Assembly (NCBI RefSeq): GCF_014197015.1
Contig: NZ_JACIET010000001.1
Span: 1,054,001 to 1,118,000, forward strand
DNA from: Niveibacterium umoris
Lineage (GTDB): Bacteria > Pseudomonadota > Gammaproteobacteria > Burkholderiales > Rhodocyclaceae
Reading direction: 5' to 3'
DNA: 64,000 nt
Shown here in pieces: positions 34,530-43,756 of the stretch (its first letter is position 1; the number at the start of each line of letters is the position of its first letter). The translations under genes and the position numbers were made by a program. The notes under the pieces were generated by a model that did not search any database, was not told the DNA's origin, and saw nothing but the letters and a program-made list of their open reading frames with translations.

Positions 34530-35345
34530 ATGAACCCGGTTGCCGCAGCAGAACAAGCCATTCGCGACGCAGATCCCGATGCCGCGCTCAAGCATCTGCA
34601 AGATGGCGTGCGCGCCAACCCGTCGGACCCCAAGTTGCGTGTATTCCTGTTCCAGTTGCTGTCTGTGCTCGGTCAGTGGGACCGGGCCTTGAATCAATTG
34701 AACGTCGCCGCGGAACTGGATGCCTCGACGCTGGCAATGGCGCAGATGTATCGCGAAGCCTTGCGTTGCGAAGTACTCCGGGCGGAAGTGTTTTCCGGCC
34801 GGCGTTCGCCGCTGATTTTCGGCATGCCGCAGCAGTGGCTTGCTCTGCTGATCGAATCCCTGCTCACCGCTGGACAAGGCGACGCTGCGCACGCTGGCCA
34901 ACTGCGCGAGGCCGCCTTCGAGCAAGCACCGCCAACCTCGGGAACACTCGACGGTGAAGCCTTCGACTGGATCGCAGACGCCGATATGCGCTTGGGCCCC
35001 GTCTGCGAGGCAGTGATCAACGGCAAGTACTACTTCGTGCCCTTTGAGGCGCTGAGCAGGATATCTATCGAAGCGCCCGAAGATCTGCGCGACCTTGTCT
35101 GGATGCCCGCCCATTTCGAATTCACCAACGGCGGAGAAGCGGTCGGTGTGATCCCGACTCGCTATGCCGGCTCGGAATCGGATCCTGATCCTCTGATCCG
35201 GCTGGCCCGCAAGACCGAGTGGAATGAACCTGCAAGCGGTGTATTCCATGGACTGGGCCAACGCATCTTCACGACCGATGCGGGAGACCACCCCCTGATG
35301 GGCATTCGCGAGATTCGCTTTACACCGCAGACAACCGCCGAGTAA
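34530..35345 (+). CDS. tagJ: T6SS accessory protein TagJ (ImpE)
   Basis: TagJ binds the TssB N-terminal helix in H1-type systems and helps ClpV-linked sheath handling. The 271-residue product has an N-terminal TPR-like half (PSDPKLRVFLFQLLSVLGQWDR split by loops) and the ImpE C-terminal half (FDWIADADMRLGP, INGKYYFVPFEAL, RDLVWMPAHFEF, VIPTRYAGSE). Its presence fits a cluster related to the Pseudomonas H1-T6SS. tssE starts 2 bases after its stop. Confidence 0.93.
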   Translation: MNPVAAAEQAIRDADPDAALKHLQDGVRANPSDPKLRVFLFQLLSVLGQWDRALNQLNVAAELDASTLAMAQMYREALRCEVLRAEVFSGRRSPLIFGMPQQWLALLIESLLTAGQGDAAHAGQLREAAFEQAPPTSGTLDGEAFDWIADADMRLGPVCEAVINGKYYFVPFEALSRISIEAPEDLRDLVWMPAHFEFTNGGEAVGVIPTRYAGSESDPDPLIRLARKTEWNEPASGVFHGLGQRIFTTDAGDHPLMGIREIRFTPQTTAE

Positions 35346-35347
35346 GC

Positions 35348-35854
35348 ATGGTCGAACAAACGCCGCTGGACCGCCTGCAACCCGCACTGCTCGACCGGCT
35401 GACCGACGACGAGCCAGACAAGAAAATCGAGCCGAGGGAAAAGCGCGTGCTGTCCAAGAGCCAACTGCGCGCGGCCGTGTTGCGCGACCTTGGCTGGCTC
35501 ATGAATGCGACGCGACTCGCGGCAACCGAAGACCTCAGCGACTATCCGGAGGTCGAACGATCCGTGATCAACTTCGGGCTGCCGGCGTTTTCCGGCGAGA
35601 CTGCGTCGACTCTCGAGGTCGCGGACCTCGAACGTGCCATTCGCGAGGCGATCCTCCGTTTTGAGCCCCGGATTCTCGCCGATACCCTGGTTGTGGAAGC
35701 GGTCACGCTCGACAGCGTGCTCAACTGGCACAACATCGTCAGCGTAAAGATTTCGGCCCAGCTTTGGGCGCAGCCGGTTCCCCTTGAACTGTTGCTGCGT
35801 ACCGAGGTTGACCTGGAAACCGGCCAGGTCGAACTGGCTGACACAAAGGGCTGA
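35348..35854 (+). CDS. tssE: T6SS baseplate protein TssE (gp25-like)
   Basis: TssE is the gp25-like baseplate wedge component that starts sheath polymerisation. The 168-residue product shows the family pattern: LRAAVLRDLGWLMNATRL, then the SVINFGLPAFSGE segment and the conserved IREAILRFEPRIL helix with the EPR core. It is tightly placed between tagJ (2 bases) and tssF (9 bases). Confidence 0.95.
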   Translation: MVEQTPLDRLQPALLDRLTDDEPDKKIEPREKRVLSKSQLRAAVLRDLGWLMNATRLAATEDLSDYPEVERSVINFGLPAFSGETASTLEVADLERAIREAILRFEPRILADTLVVEAVTLDSVLNWHNIVSVKISAQLWAQPVPLELLLRTEVDLETGQVELADTKG

Positions 35855-35863
35855 TTCAGGAAC

Positions 35864-37738
35864 ATGGATCCGCGCCTGCTCCGTTACTACAACGAAGAAC
35901 TCCGGCACCTCCGCGAGATGGGGGCGGAGTTCGCTTACCAGTTCCCGAAGATCGCGGGGCGCTTGGGTATCGACGGCATCGAGGTGACTGACCCGTACGT
36001 CGAACGCCTGATGGAAGGCTTCGCCTTTCTCACCTCACGGGTTCAGCTGAAACTCGACGCAGAGTTCCCTCGCTTTACCCAGCGCTTGCTGGAGATGCTG
36101 TATCCGCATTACCTCGCGCCGACGCCTGCGATGGTGGTGGCGCAGATCCAGCCGGCGCTGGGTGACCCGAACCTTGGCGCCGGCGTTCCGATCCCTCGGG
36201 GCACAGCCCTGCAAGGCGCGATGGGAAAGAACGACGTGACGGCCTGCGAGTTCACCACGGCGCAGGAGGTCACGCTGTGGCCACTCGAGATTGCTGAGGC
36301 GCGCTATTTCTCGTTCGCGCCCGATCTTCCAGTGCCAACCCTGCCAGCCGGCGCGCGCGTCAGAGGTGGCGTGCGCCTGCGATTGCGTGCGACAGCCGGA
36401 CTCACATTCAAGGAGATCAAGGCCGACCGCTTGCGCTTCTACCTTGGTGGCGCAGATGAAGTGGCCTACCGGCTGCATGAATTCATTGGCGCATCGATGC
36501 TTGGCGCCATCGCTGCCCCGCCGGGGCAAGCGTCCGTCTGGCACAAAGTGCTCGACGCGGAACAGGTCCGGCTCGTCGGTTACGACGATGACGAGGCCCT
36601 GCTCCCAACAACGACTCGGGCGTTTGGCGGCTATCGCTTGCTACAGGAGTATTTCTCCTTTCCGCAGCGATACATGTTCTTTGAGGTATCGGGTCTGAGC
36701 CAGGCTTTTGCCCGACACGATGGCAACGAGATCGAACTGTCCCTGCTGTTTGGTAGAGGTGACGCGGCGCTCGAGGGCGTTGTCGAAGCGGCCAACTTCT
36801 TGTTGCATTGCACACCGGCGATCAACCTGTTCTCTCGCCGCACGGACCGGATTCATGTCGACGACAGCAACCACGAATTCCAGGTAATCGTCGATCGGAC
36901 GCGGCCGATGGATTTCGAGGTCTACGACCTCCAGGAAGTCACCGGCCACGGCACCGGCCCAGACAGTGAACAGCGATTCGAGCCTTTCTACGCGGAGATC
37001 CGCGGCGACGAATCCCACTCGCACGGTTTCTACACACTCCGTCGCGAACCGCGCCTGTATTCGGACAAACAGAAGCGCGTAGGCGCGCGTTCGAGCTACA
37101 TCGGTAGCGAAGTCTTCATCTCGCTGGTCGATCCGAAAGAGGCGCCCTACCGCGCGGACCTGCGCCAGCTCTCGCTGCGCGCACTGTGCTCGAATCGCGA
37201 CCTGCCTATCCTTATGCCGCTGGGCCTGACCAAGAGCGACTTCACGCTCGACATCTCGGCCCCGGTCGAAGCGATACGTGTAATCAAGGGGCCGTCCAAG
37301 CCTTATGCGGCGATAGCCGATGGCGCCACCGCCTGGAAGCTGATCAGCCACCTGTCGTTGAACCATCTCTCGATGATCGATACCGACAAGCAGACCGGCG
37401 CGGCAGCGCTGCGCGAACTGCTTGACCTGTACGCCAGCACGGCGGACGCCGGTATGCGACGTCAGATCGAAGGGGTGCGTTCCATTTCATCCGAGCCGAT
37501 TGTTACTCGCCTACCCATGCCAGGGCCTTTGTGCTTTGGCCGTGGCATGCAGATATCGCTCGAAGTCGACGAACTCGCCTTTGAGGGCGGTAGCGCCTTC
37601 CTTCTTGGTTCGGTCATGGAGCGCTTTTTTGCGCGCCATGCCAGCCTCAACAGCTTTACCGAGACAGTCCTGCGCTCACTGACGCGCGGCCAGATCATGC
37701 ATTGGAGGGCACGGTGCGGACTGCGGCCGACGCTATAA
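35864..37738 (+). CDS. tssF: T6SS baseplate protein TssF
   Basis: TssF is the large wedge protein of the T6SS baseplate. The 624-residue product has the characteristic start MDPRLLRYYNEELRHLREMG, then EFAYQFPKIAGRLG, DPYVERLMEGFAFLTSRVQ and FPRFTQRLLEMLYPHYLAP. Further on come YFSFPQRYMFFEVSGL and the end FLLGSVMERFFARHASLNSF. Length is normal. Its 3' end overlaps the start of tssG, so the two are probably translated together. Confidence 0.97.
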   Translation: MDPRLLRYYNEELRHLREMGAEFAYQFPKIAGRLGIDGIEVTDPYVERLMEGFAFLTSRVQLKLDAEFPRFTQRLLEMLYPHYLAPTPAMVVAQIQPALGDPNLGAGVPIPRGTALQGAMGKNDVTACEFTTAQEVTLWPLEIAEARYFSFAPDLPVPTLPAGARVRGGVRLRLRATAGLTFKEIKADRLRFYLGGADEVAYRLHEFIGASMLGAIAAPPGQASVWHKVLDAEQVRLVGYDDDEALLPTTTRAFGGYRLLQEYFSFPQRYMFFEVSGLSQAFARHDGNEIELSLLFGRGDAALEGVVEAANFLLHCTPAINLFSRRTDRIHVDDSNHEFQVIVDRTRPMDFEVYDLQEVTGHGTGPDSEQRFEPFYAEIRGDESHSHGFYTLRREPRLYSDKQKRVGARSSYIGSEVFISLVDPKEAPYRADLRQLSLRALCSNRDLPILMPLGLTKSDFTLDISAPVEAIRVIKGPSKPYAAIADGATAWKLISHLSLNHLSMIDTDKQTGAAALRELLDLYASTADAGMRRQIEGVRSISSEPIVTRLPMPGPLCFGRGMQISLEVDELAFEGGSAFLLGSVMERFFARHASLNSFTETVLRSLTRGQIMHWRARCGLRPTL

Positions 37739-38814
37739 GACAGGCGAGTCGCGACGCCCTGTTCGACGCGATCGCGCGCGAGCCGTGGAAGCACGATTTC
37801 TATCAGGCCTTGCGCCGACTCGAGTGCCTTCACCCCGAGCAGCCGCGATGGGGCCAGGCGCTCAAACCGGCTGACGAACCGCTGCGGCTGGGCCAGGAAC
37901 CGGCAATGTCTTTCGCACCGGCCAGCCTGTCAGCTCTGGCGCGCCCTGCATCAACACCGACACCGAGGCTCGAGGTACGCTTCTTCGGCCTCTTCGGGCC
38001 CAACGGCCCCCTACCCCTGCACCTGACCGAATATGCCCGCGGTCGCCTGATGAATGCCGGCGATCCGACGTTCGCGCGTTTCGCCGACATCTTTCATCAC
38101 CGTCTGCTCACCCTGTTCTACCGTGCCTGGGCGCAAGCCCAGCCGACCGTCAGCCTTGATCGGCCGGCAGAAGACCGCTTCGGCTATCACCTTGGTGCAA
38201 CATTCGGCCTTGGCATGCCCAGCGTCCGGAACCGCGATGCACTTCCAGACATGGCCAAGCTGCACCACGCCGGCCTGCTGAGCCGGCAAGTGCGCAACGC
38301 CGAGGGCCTCGCGCAGTTCGTCGCCGGCTCGCTGCGCCTTCCAGCCCAGGTGGAACAATTCGTCGGCCACTGGATGACGATGGACCCTCGCGACCGCACC
38401 CGCCTTGGTGGCGCGACTGCACGCCTGGGTCGCAACGCACTTTCCGGTTCGCGGGTGTGGGATCGACAGCACAAGTTCCGCCTGCAACTCGGGCCGATGT
38501 CGATCGATCAGTACCTCGGGCTGCTGCCAGGCACCCCGGGCATCGCCACCCTTGCCGCCTGCGTGCGCAATTACGTTGGCGACGAATTCGCATGGGACGC
38601 ACGCCTCTGCCTGCGCCAGGCGGATGTGCCCAAGCTCCGACTCGGTCGGCGCGCCAGTCTTGGCATGACCACCTGGCTCGGCGCGCGCAAGCAATTGCGT
38701 GACGCGGACGATCTGGTGCTCGATGTCGAACGCATTCTCAAACGGTCCGCAGCACGTTATCAAGATGCCGGCGGCGGCCCCTCCAACCTCAATCACCAAG
38801 CGAGAAACCCATGA
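37714..38814 (+). CDS. tssG: T6SS baseplate protein TssG
   Basis: TssG joins TssF and TssE in the wedge. The 366-residue product starts RTAADAIRQ, then has PWKHDFYQALRRLECL, LEVRFFGLFGPNGPLPLHLT and FADIFHHRLLTLFYRAWA, all typical of the family. The C-terminus contains LGTGTWLG-like SLGMTTWLGARK. The chosen GTG at 37714 is preceded by GGAGGG at four bases; a TTG at 37702 is also in frame. Its stop overlaps the clpV ATG as ATGA. Confidence 0.95.
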   Translation: MRTAADAIRQASRDALFDAIAREPWKHDFYQALRRLECLHPEQPRWGQALKPADEPLRLGQEPAMSFAPASLSALARPASTPTPRLEVRFFGLFGPNGPLPLHLTEYARGRLMNAGDPTFARFADIFHHRLLTLFYRAWAQAQPTVSLDRPAEDRFGYHLGATFGLGMPSVRNRDALPDMAKLHHAGLLSRQVRNAEGLAQFVAGSLRLPAQVEQFVGHWMTMDPRDRTRLGGATARLGRNALSGSRVWDRQHKFRLQLGPMSIDQYLGLLPGTPGIATLAACVRNYVGDEFAWDARLCLRQADVPKLRLGRRASLGMTTWLGARKQLRDADDLVLDVERILKRSAARYQDAGGGPSNLNHQARNP

Positions 38815-41537
38815 GCGAAATCAGTCGCGTCGCACTCTTCGGCAAGCTCAACAGCCTGGGTTACAAGGCCATCGAGGGCGCCACCGTTTTCTGCAAGCTG
38901 CGCGGGAATCCGTATGTCGAGCTTGTGCATTGGATTGCCCAGATCCTGCAGAACCCCGATTCGGATCTGCACCACATCGTGCGGCACTTCGAACTGGACT
39001 CCGGCAAGCTCGCCGGCGACATCACCAACGCGCTGGATCGGCTTCCGCGCGGCTCGACGGCCATCTCCGACCTTTCGGAGCACGTCGAGAACGCCGTGGA
39101 ACGGGGCTGGGTGTATGGATCATTGCTCTACAAGGACACCCAGGTCCGCACCGGCTACCTCGTGCTCGGCGCGCTCAAGACCCCCAGCCTGCGCAACGCA
39201 CTATCGAGCATTTCCAAGCAGTTCGACCGTATCAAGCCCGACACCCTCAGCGATGACTTCTCGCGCATCGTTGCCGGCTCGCCCGAAGACGGAGAAGCCG
39301 CGTCGGATGGCAGCGGCGCGCCGGGAGAAGCGAGCGGCGCGATTGCACCTGCTGCAATGGGCAAGCAGGAGGCTCTGAAGAAATTCACCGTCGACCTGAC
39401 CGAGCAAGCGCGCGGCGGAAAGATGGACCCGATCGTCGGGCGTGACGACGAGATCCGGCAGGTTGTCGATATCCTGATGCGGCGCCGCCAGAACAATCCG
39501 ATCCTGGTGGGCGAAGCCGGCGTCGGCAAGACGGCGGTTGTTGAAGGCTTCGCACAACGCATCGCGCGCGGCGATGTACCGCCAAGCCTGAAGGATGTCG
39601 TGTTGCGCTCGCTCGACGTCGGCCTGCTCCAGGCCGGCGCGAGCATGAAGGGCGAGTTCGAGCAGCGCCTGCGCTCGGTGATCGAGGAAGTCCAGTCCAG
39701 CCCCAAGCCAATCATCCTCTTCATCGACGAGACGCACACCCTGGTCGGCGCGGGTGGTGCAGCCGGCACCGGCGATGCAGCCAACCTGCTCAAGCCTGCG
39801 CTTGCCCGCGGCACCTTGCGCACCATTGGCGCCACCACCTTCGCCGAGTACAAGAAGCACATCGAAAAGGACCCTGCCCTGACCCGCCGCTTCCAGACGG
39901 TGCAGGTTGACGAGCCTGACGAGCCCAAGGCGATCCTGATGATGCGCGGCGTCGCCTCGACGATGGAACAGCACCACAAGGTGCAGATCCTTGACGAAGC
40001 GCTTGAAGCTGCGGTCAAGCTCTCGCATCGCTACATCCCGGCGCGCCAGTTGCCGGACAAGTCGGTGAGCCTGCTCGATACGGCAAGCGCGCGCGTGGCC
40101 GTCAGCCTGCATGCCGTACCGGCCGAGGTCGACGACAGCCGCAAGCGCATTGAAGGCCTGGAAACCGAGCTGGCGATCATCGGCCGCGAAAAGGCGATCG
40201 GCATCGAGATCGGCAAGCGCGAGGTCGACGCCAACGAACAGTTGGGCCACGAACGCGAGCGCCTCGCGGCCCTGGAAACCCGCTGGGCGGCCGAGAAGGA
40301 ACTCGTCAACCGGCTGCTCGACCTGCGCGCCAAGCTACGCGCCGGCATCAAGCCGGTCGAAGGTACCGGCAGCAAGCTAGAAGCTGCGGCCGATGCGGTC
40401 GCAAGCACCGTCGTGCCCGCCGCCGACGAAGCTGCCGAACAAGCCGAGCGCGATGCGCAACTTGCTGAACTGAAGGCGGTGCAGAGCCAGTTGGCCGAAT
40501 TGCAAGGCGAGAATCCGCTGATCCTGCCAACAGTGGACTATCAGGCGGTTGCCAGCGTCGTCGGCGACTGGACCGGCATCCCGGTCGGCCGCATGGCGCG
40601 CAACGAAGTCGAGACCATCCTGAACCTCGCCAAGACACTCGGCGAACGGGTGATCGGCCAGGACCACGCGATGGAGATGATCGCCAAGCGCATCCAGACC
40701 TCGCGTGCCGGCCTCGATAATCCGCAGAAACCGATTGGTGTCTTCATGCTCGCCGGCACGTCCGGCGTCGGCAAGACGGAGACAGCGCTAGCTCTGGCCG
40801 AGGCACTGTATGGCGGAGAGCAGAACCTCATCATCATCAACATGAGTGAGTACCAGGAGGCGCACACCGTCTCCACGCTCAAGGGCGCCCCGCCGGGATA
40901 CGTCGGCTACGGAGAAGGCGGCGTGCTGACCGAGGCGGTGCGTCGCAAGCCTTACTCGGTCGTGCTGCTCGACGAAGTTGAGAAAGCCCACCCTGACGTG
41001 CATGAGATCTTCTTCCAGGTCTTCGACAAGGGCTTCATGGAAGACGGAGAGGGCCGCTTCATCGATTTCAAGAACACGCTGATCCTACTGACCACCAATG
41101 CCGGCACCGAAATGATTGCCGGCATGTGCCGCGATCCGGAATTGCTGCCCGATCCGGAAGGCCTCGCCAAGGCCCTGCGCGAGCCCTTGCTCAAGATCTT
41201 CCCGCCTGCCCTGCTCGGCCGCTTGGTCACGATTCCCTACTACCCGCTGTCCGACGAGATGCTCGGCAAGATCGTCAAGCTGCAACTCAACCGCATCAAG
41301 AAGCGGGTCGAGGCGCGTTACAAGATTCCGTTCGAGTATTCCGACGATGTGATCAAGCTGGTCGTTTCCCGCTGCACCGAAAGCGAATCCGGTGGCCGCA
41401 TGATCGATGCAATCTTGACTAACACCATGCTGCCGGACATCTCCCGCGAGTTCCTGACACGGATGATGGAAGGAAGTCCAATCACGCGCGTCACGGTCGG
41501 CATTGAGAACAACGATTTCACATACGGTTTCGATTAA
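38811..41537 (+). CDS. tssH: T6SS sheath-recycling AAA+ ATPase TssH (ClpV)
   Basis: ClpV pulls apart contracted TssB-TssC sheaths so that subunits can be reused. The 908-residue product has a Clp N-domain, first AAA+ module with Walker A GEAGVGKT (about 234-241), a coiled-coil middle region (about 420-500) and a second AAA+ module with Walker A GTSGVGKT (about 649-656). NMSEYQEAHTVSTLKGAPPG is also present. Length matches ClpV rather than ClpB housekeeping copies, and the N-terminus is ClpV-like. An ATGA overlap with tssG indicates coupling. Confidence 0.96.
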   Translation: MSEISRVALFGKLNSLGYKAIEGATVFCKLRGNPYVELVHWIAQILQNPDSDLHHIVRHFELDSGKLAGDITNALDRLPRGSTAISDLSEHVENAVERGWVYGSLLYKDTQVRTGYLVLGALKTPSLRNALSSISKQFDRIKPDTLSDDFSRIVAGSPEDGEAASDGSGAPGEASGAIAPAAMGKQEALKKFTVDLTEQARGGKMDPIVGRDDEIRQVVDILMRRRQNNPILVGEAGVGKTAVVEGFAQRIARGDVPPSLKDVVLRSLDVGLLQAGASMKGEFEQRLRSVIEEVQSSPKPIILFIDETHTLVGAGGAAGTGDAANLLKPALARGTLRTIGATTFAEYKKHIEKDPALTRRFQTVQVDEPDEPKAILMMRGVASTMEQHHKVQILDEALEAAVKLSHRYIPARQLPDKSVSLLDTASARVAVSLHAVPAEVDDSRKRIEGLETELAIIGREKAIGIEIGKREVDANEQLGHERERLAALETRWAAEKELVNRLLDLRAKLRAGIKPVEGTGSKLEAAADAVASTVVPAADEAAEQAERDAQLAELKAVQSQLAELQGENPLILPTVDYQAVASVVGDWTGIPVGRMARNEVETILNLAKTLGERVIGQDHAMEMIAKRIQTSRAGLDNPQKPIGVFMLAGTSGVGKTETALALAEALYGGEQNLIIINMSEYQEAHTVSTLKGAPPGYVGYGEGGVLTEAVRRKPYSVVLLDEVEKAHPDVHEIFFQVFDKGFMEDGEGRFIDFKNTLILLTTNAGTEMIAGMCRDPELLPDPEGLAKALREPLLKIFPPALLGRLVTIPYYPLSDEMLGKIVKLQLNRIKKRVEARYKIPFEYSDDVIKLVVSRCTESESGGRMIDAILTNTMLPDISREFLTRMMEGSPITRVTVGIENNDFTYGFD

Positions 41538-41567
41538 CTCGAAGCCTATCGCGATCAGGAGACAGCT

Positions 41568-42200
41568 ATGGCTTCCGTCTACGCTCAGTCAGCAACCAAT
41601 CTCGGTGGCTCTTGCAGCGAATTTGAGCAAACGGTTTACATCAACGCGACCGGCTGGAATGACCCGGATCCGAAGAAACGCGGCGGCGCATTTCAGGCCG
41701 GCAAGGGTCTTGGCGACGGCGTCTGCTCGGCTCTTTCCGCTATGTACCTGGGTTCCCGTGCTGATTGGTCAGTATTCAAGAATGCAATCGTATCGCCGGG
41801 GGGACTCGCCCACATTCGAGGCCTTCAGAATCTCAACATTCATGCCGGCAACATTGGATCTTTTAACTTCGACAACATCTCGCAGGTCTATCAGGACGTC
41901 ATGAGGCTCTTTGGAGTTTCGTTCAGTGGCCAGCAACGAACCGCCCAAAACAGCGAAGCAGCCGAAGGTGCCATCGGTATGGTGCGACAAGACGGGTTGT
42001 ACTACTTCTCATTCTGGGGGCCTTTCGGCGGTCACACCGTCGCGCTCGCCAAGAAGGGAGACGCTTACAAGGCCTTCGATCCCAATTTTGGGGATGCGAC
42101 GCTTCCTGACGCTGCCGCGTTCTCCCGATTCGTCAGTTGGTGGATTCCGAGCTATTACCCCGGCATCAATCGTTGGTTCGTGCAACGCTACTTTTCGTGA
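41568..42200 (+). CDS. Putative T6SS effector, YopT-like (peptidase C58) cysteine protease
   Basis: The 210-residue product has no signal peptide and follows clpV by 30 bases, behind a CAGGAGA site. It shows a papain-like triad pattern of the YopT/AvrPphB type. A Cys lies in GKGLGDGVCSALS (Cys53), a His in FGGHTVALAKKG (His156) and an Asp in YKAFDPNFGD (Asp171). The His-Asp spacing and the FDPNFG motif are typical of C58 peptidases, which clip lipid-modified GTPases or host kinases. A LYYFSFWGPF strand just before the His fits the fold. I infer an anti-eukaryotic or antibacterial effector from the T6SS location. No immunity-like gene lies immediately beside it. The family assignment is by motif only. 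Confidence 0.65.
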   Translation: MASVYAQSATNLGGSCSEFEQTVYINATGWNDPDPKKRGGAFQAGKGLGDGVCSALSAMYLGSRADWSVFKNAIVSPGGLAHIRGLQNLNIHAGNIGSFNFDNISQVYQDVMRLFGVSFSGQQRTAQNSEAAEGAIGMVRQDGLYYFSFWGPFGGHTVALAKKGDAYKAFDPNFGDATLPDAAAFSRFVSWWIPSYYPGINRWFVQRYFS

Positions 42201-42315
42201 GCAGTACTAGGTCTGCCCCTAGACAACTGATTGGTACAAGCGAACGCCACCGACGACGCACCCAGGCCGCAGTCCGCAAATCCTCTTTGCACGCCCCTGA
42301 TGTTGGATTGATCAA

Positions 42316-43674
42316 ATGCTCACTGAGACCCAAGCGCCCGCGACATCGAACGTTTCCCCTCAAACCATGACGTTCGATGAGGCGGTTGCCTGTGCGGTGG
42401 AACTGCACCGCCGCAATCAATTTGATGCGGCGGAGAGCCTATACCTCAGAATCCTCGACGTCGCGCCCGGTCACCCAGACGTCCTGCACTTTCTTGGCGT
42501 ACTGGCCAATCAAAGAGGCCGCGTCGGTCAGGCTGTTGAACTGATCAAACAGGCAATCAACGCCGTTCCAGACTTCCCCGACTTCCATAACAACCTCGGC
42601 AACATTCTGGCGCTGTCCGGTCGACTGAACGAAGCCGAAGCCCACTATCGGCGGGTGCTTGAGCTACGTCCGGAGAGTCCGGACACGCTGTCTAACCTGA
42701 GCACGCTGTTCCGGGCCCAGGATCGATTCGACGAGGCCGAGGCCCTGCTCCAACGTGCGCTGGGCATCGCGCCTGATCATCTGAAATCGCTGAACAACTA
42801 CGGCCTGCTGTGCGACCGGTTGGGCCGCTGTGACGAGGCAGTCGGTTTCTACACGCGGGCCATTTCCCTGATGCCCAGCCACGCCGACGGTCACCATCTG
42901 CTGGGCGCACTGTATTTCACCCAGGGGCGACTTGAAGAAGCGGCTCGGGTCTACAAGCACTGGATGGATTCGATGCCGGACCACCCCACCGCGCGGCACA
43001 TGTATGCCGCGTGCAGCGGCGTGGATGTGCCGCAGCGCGCCGCGGACGACTATGTCGAGCGTACTTTTGATCTCTTTGCAGACAGCTTTGAACAGCAGTT
43101 GCAGCAGAAGCTTTCCTACCGTGCCCCGGAGCTGGTGGCCGCGGCGGTCACGCGGGAACTTGCGCCGCCAGCCGCCACACTCGACATTCTCGATGCCGGA
43201 TGTGGAACCGGACTTTGCGGCCCGCTATTCAAACCATGGGCGCGTCACTTGACCGGCGTCGACCTTTCCGCAGGCATGTTGCAGAAGGCAAGCGGAAAGG
43301 CGTGTTACGACCAGTTGATCAAGGCGGAATTGACGGCATGGATCGCCGCGCATCCCGATCAATTCGATGTGATCGTGTCGGCGGACACGCTGTGCTACTT
43401 CGGTTCTTTGGCGGAACCGATCGCTGCAGCTGCAGCGGCACTCCACGCAGGGGGCCTGCTGGGCTTCAGCGTCGAAGCGACGGATGTGTCGCTCGCGCCT
43501 GAAGGGCATAGAATCAATCCACACGGTCGGTACAGCCACACTACTGCGCATATCGAAGCATGCCTCGCACAGGCGGGGCTTTCCGCAGTTTCGATTGACT
43601 CCGAGATCTTGCGTACCGAGAACGGCAAACCGGTTGACGGTTTCGTTGTGGTCGCAAGCAAGACACCTGATTAG
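42316..43674 (+). CDS. TPR-repeat protein with C-terminal SAM-dependent methyltransferase domain
   Basis: The 452-residue product begins with about six TPR units (residues 25-230; for example FHNNLGNILALSGRLNEAEA). A Rossmann methyltransferase domain follows, with motif I LDAGCGTGLCG at 292-302, an acidic loop GVDLSAGML and post-motif DVIVSADTLCYFG. Proteins of this architecture methylate proteins or small molecules that are not known. Here it lies between a candidate effector and vgrG on the same strand, so a role in modifying a secreted or structural T6SS protein is possible but only inferred from position. An ATG at 42316 was used; the 115-base gap upstream shows no clear element. Confidence 0.85.
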   Translation: MLTETQAPATSNVSPQTMTFDEAVACAVELHRRNQFDAAESLYLRILDVAPGHPDVLHFLGVLANQRGRVGQAVELIKQAINAVPDFPDFHNNLGNILALSGRLNEAEAHYRRVLELRPESPDTLSNLSTLFRAQDRFDEAEALLQRALGIAPDHLKSLNNYGLLCDRLGRCDEAVGFYTRAISLMPSHADGHHLLGALYFTQGRLEEAARVYKHWMDSMPDHPTARHMYAACSGVDVPQRAADDYVERTFDLFADSFEQQLQQKLSYRAPELVAAAVTRELAPPAATLDILDAGCGTGLCGPLFKPWARHLTGVDLSAGMLQKASGKACYDQLIKAELTAWIAAHPDQFDVIVSADTLCYFGSLAEPIAAAAAALHAGGLLGFSVEATDVSLAPEGHRINPHGRYSHTTAHIEACLAQAGLSAVSIDSEILRTENGKPVDGFVVVASKTPD

Positions 43675-43756
43675 TCGACCGAGCCGTGCGAGCCACACAA
43701 CTGAACCGCTCTTTGGACAACCCACCGATGTGCCTACGGCACGCCGGGAGACGCCT

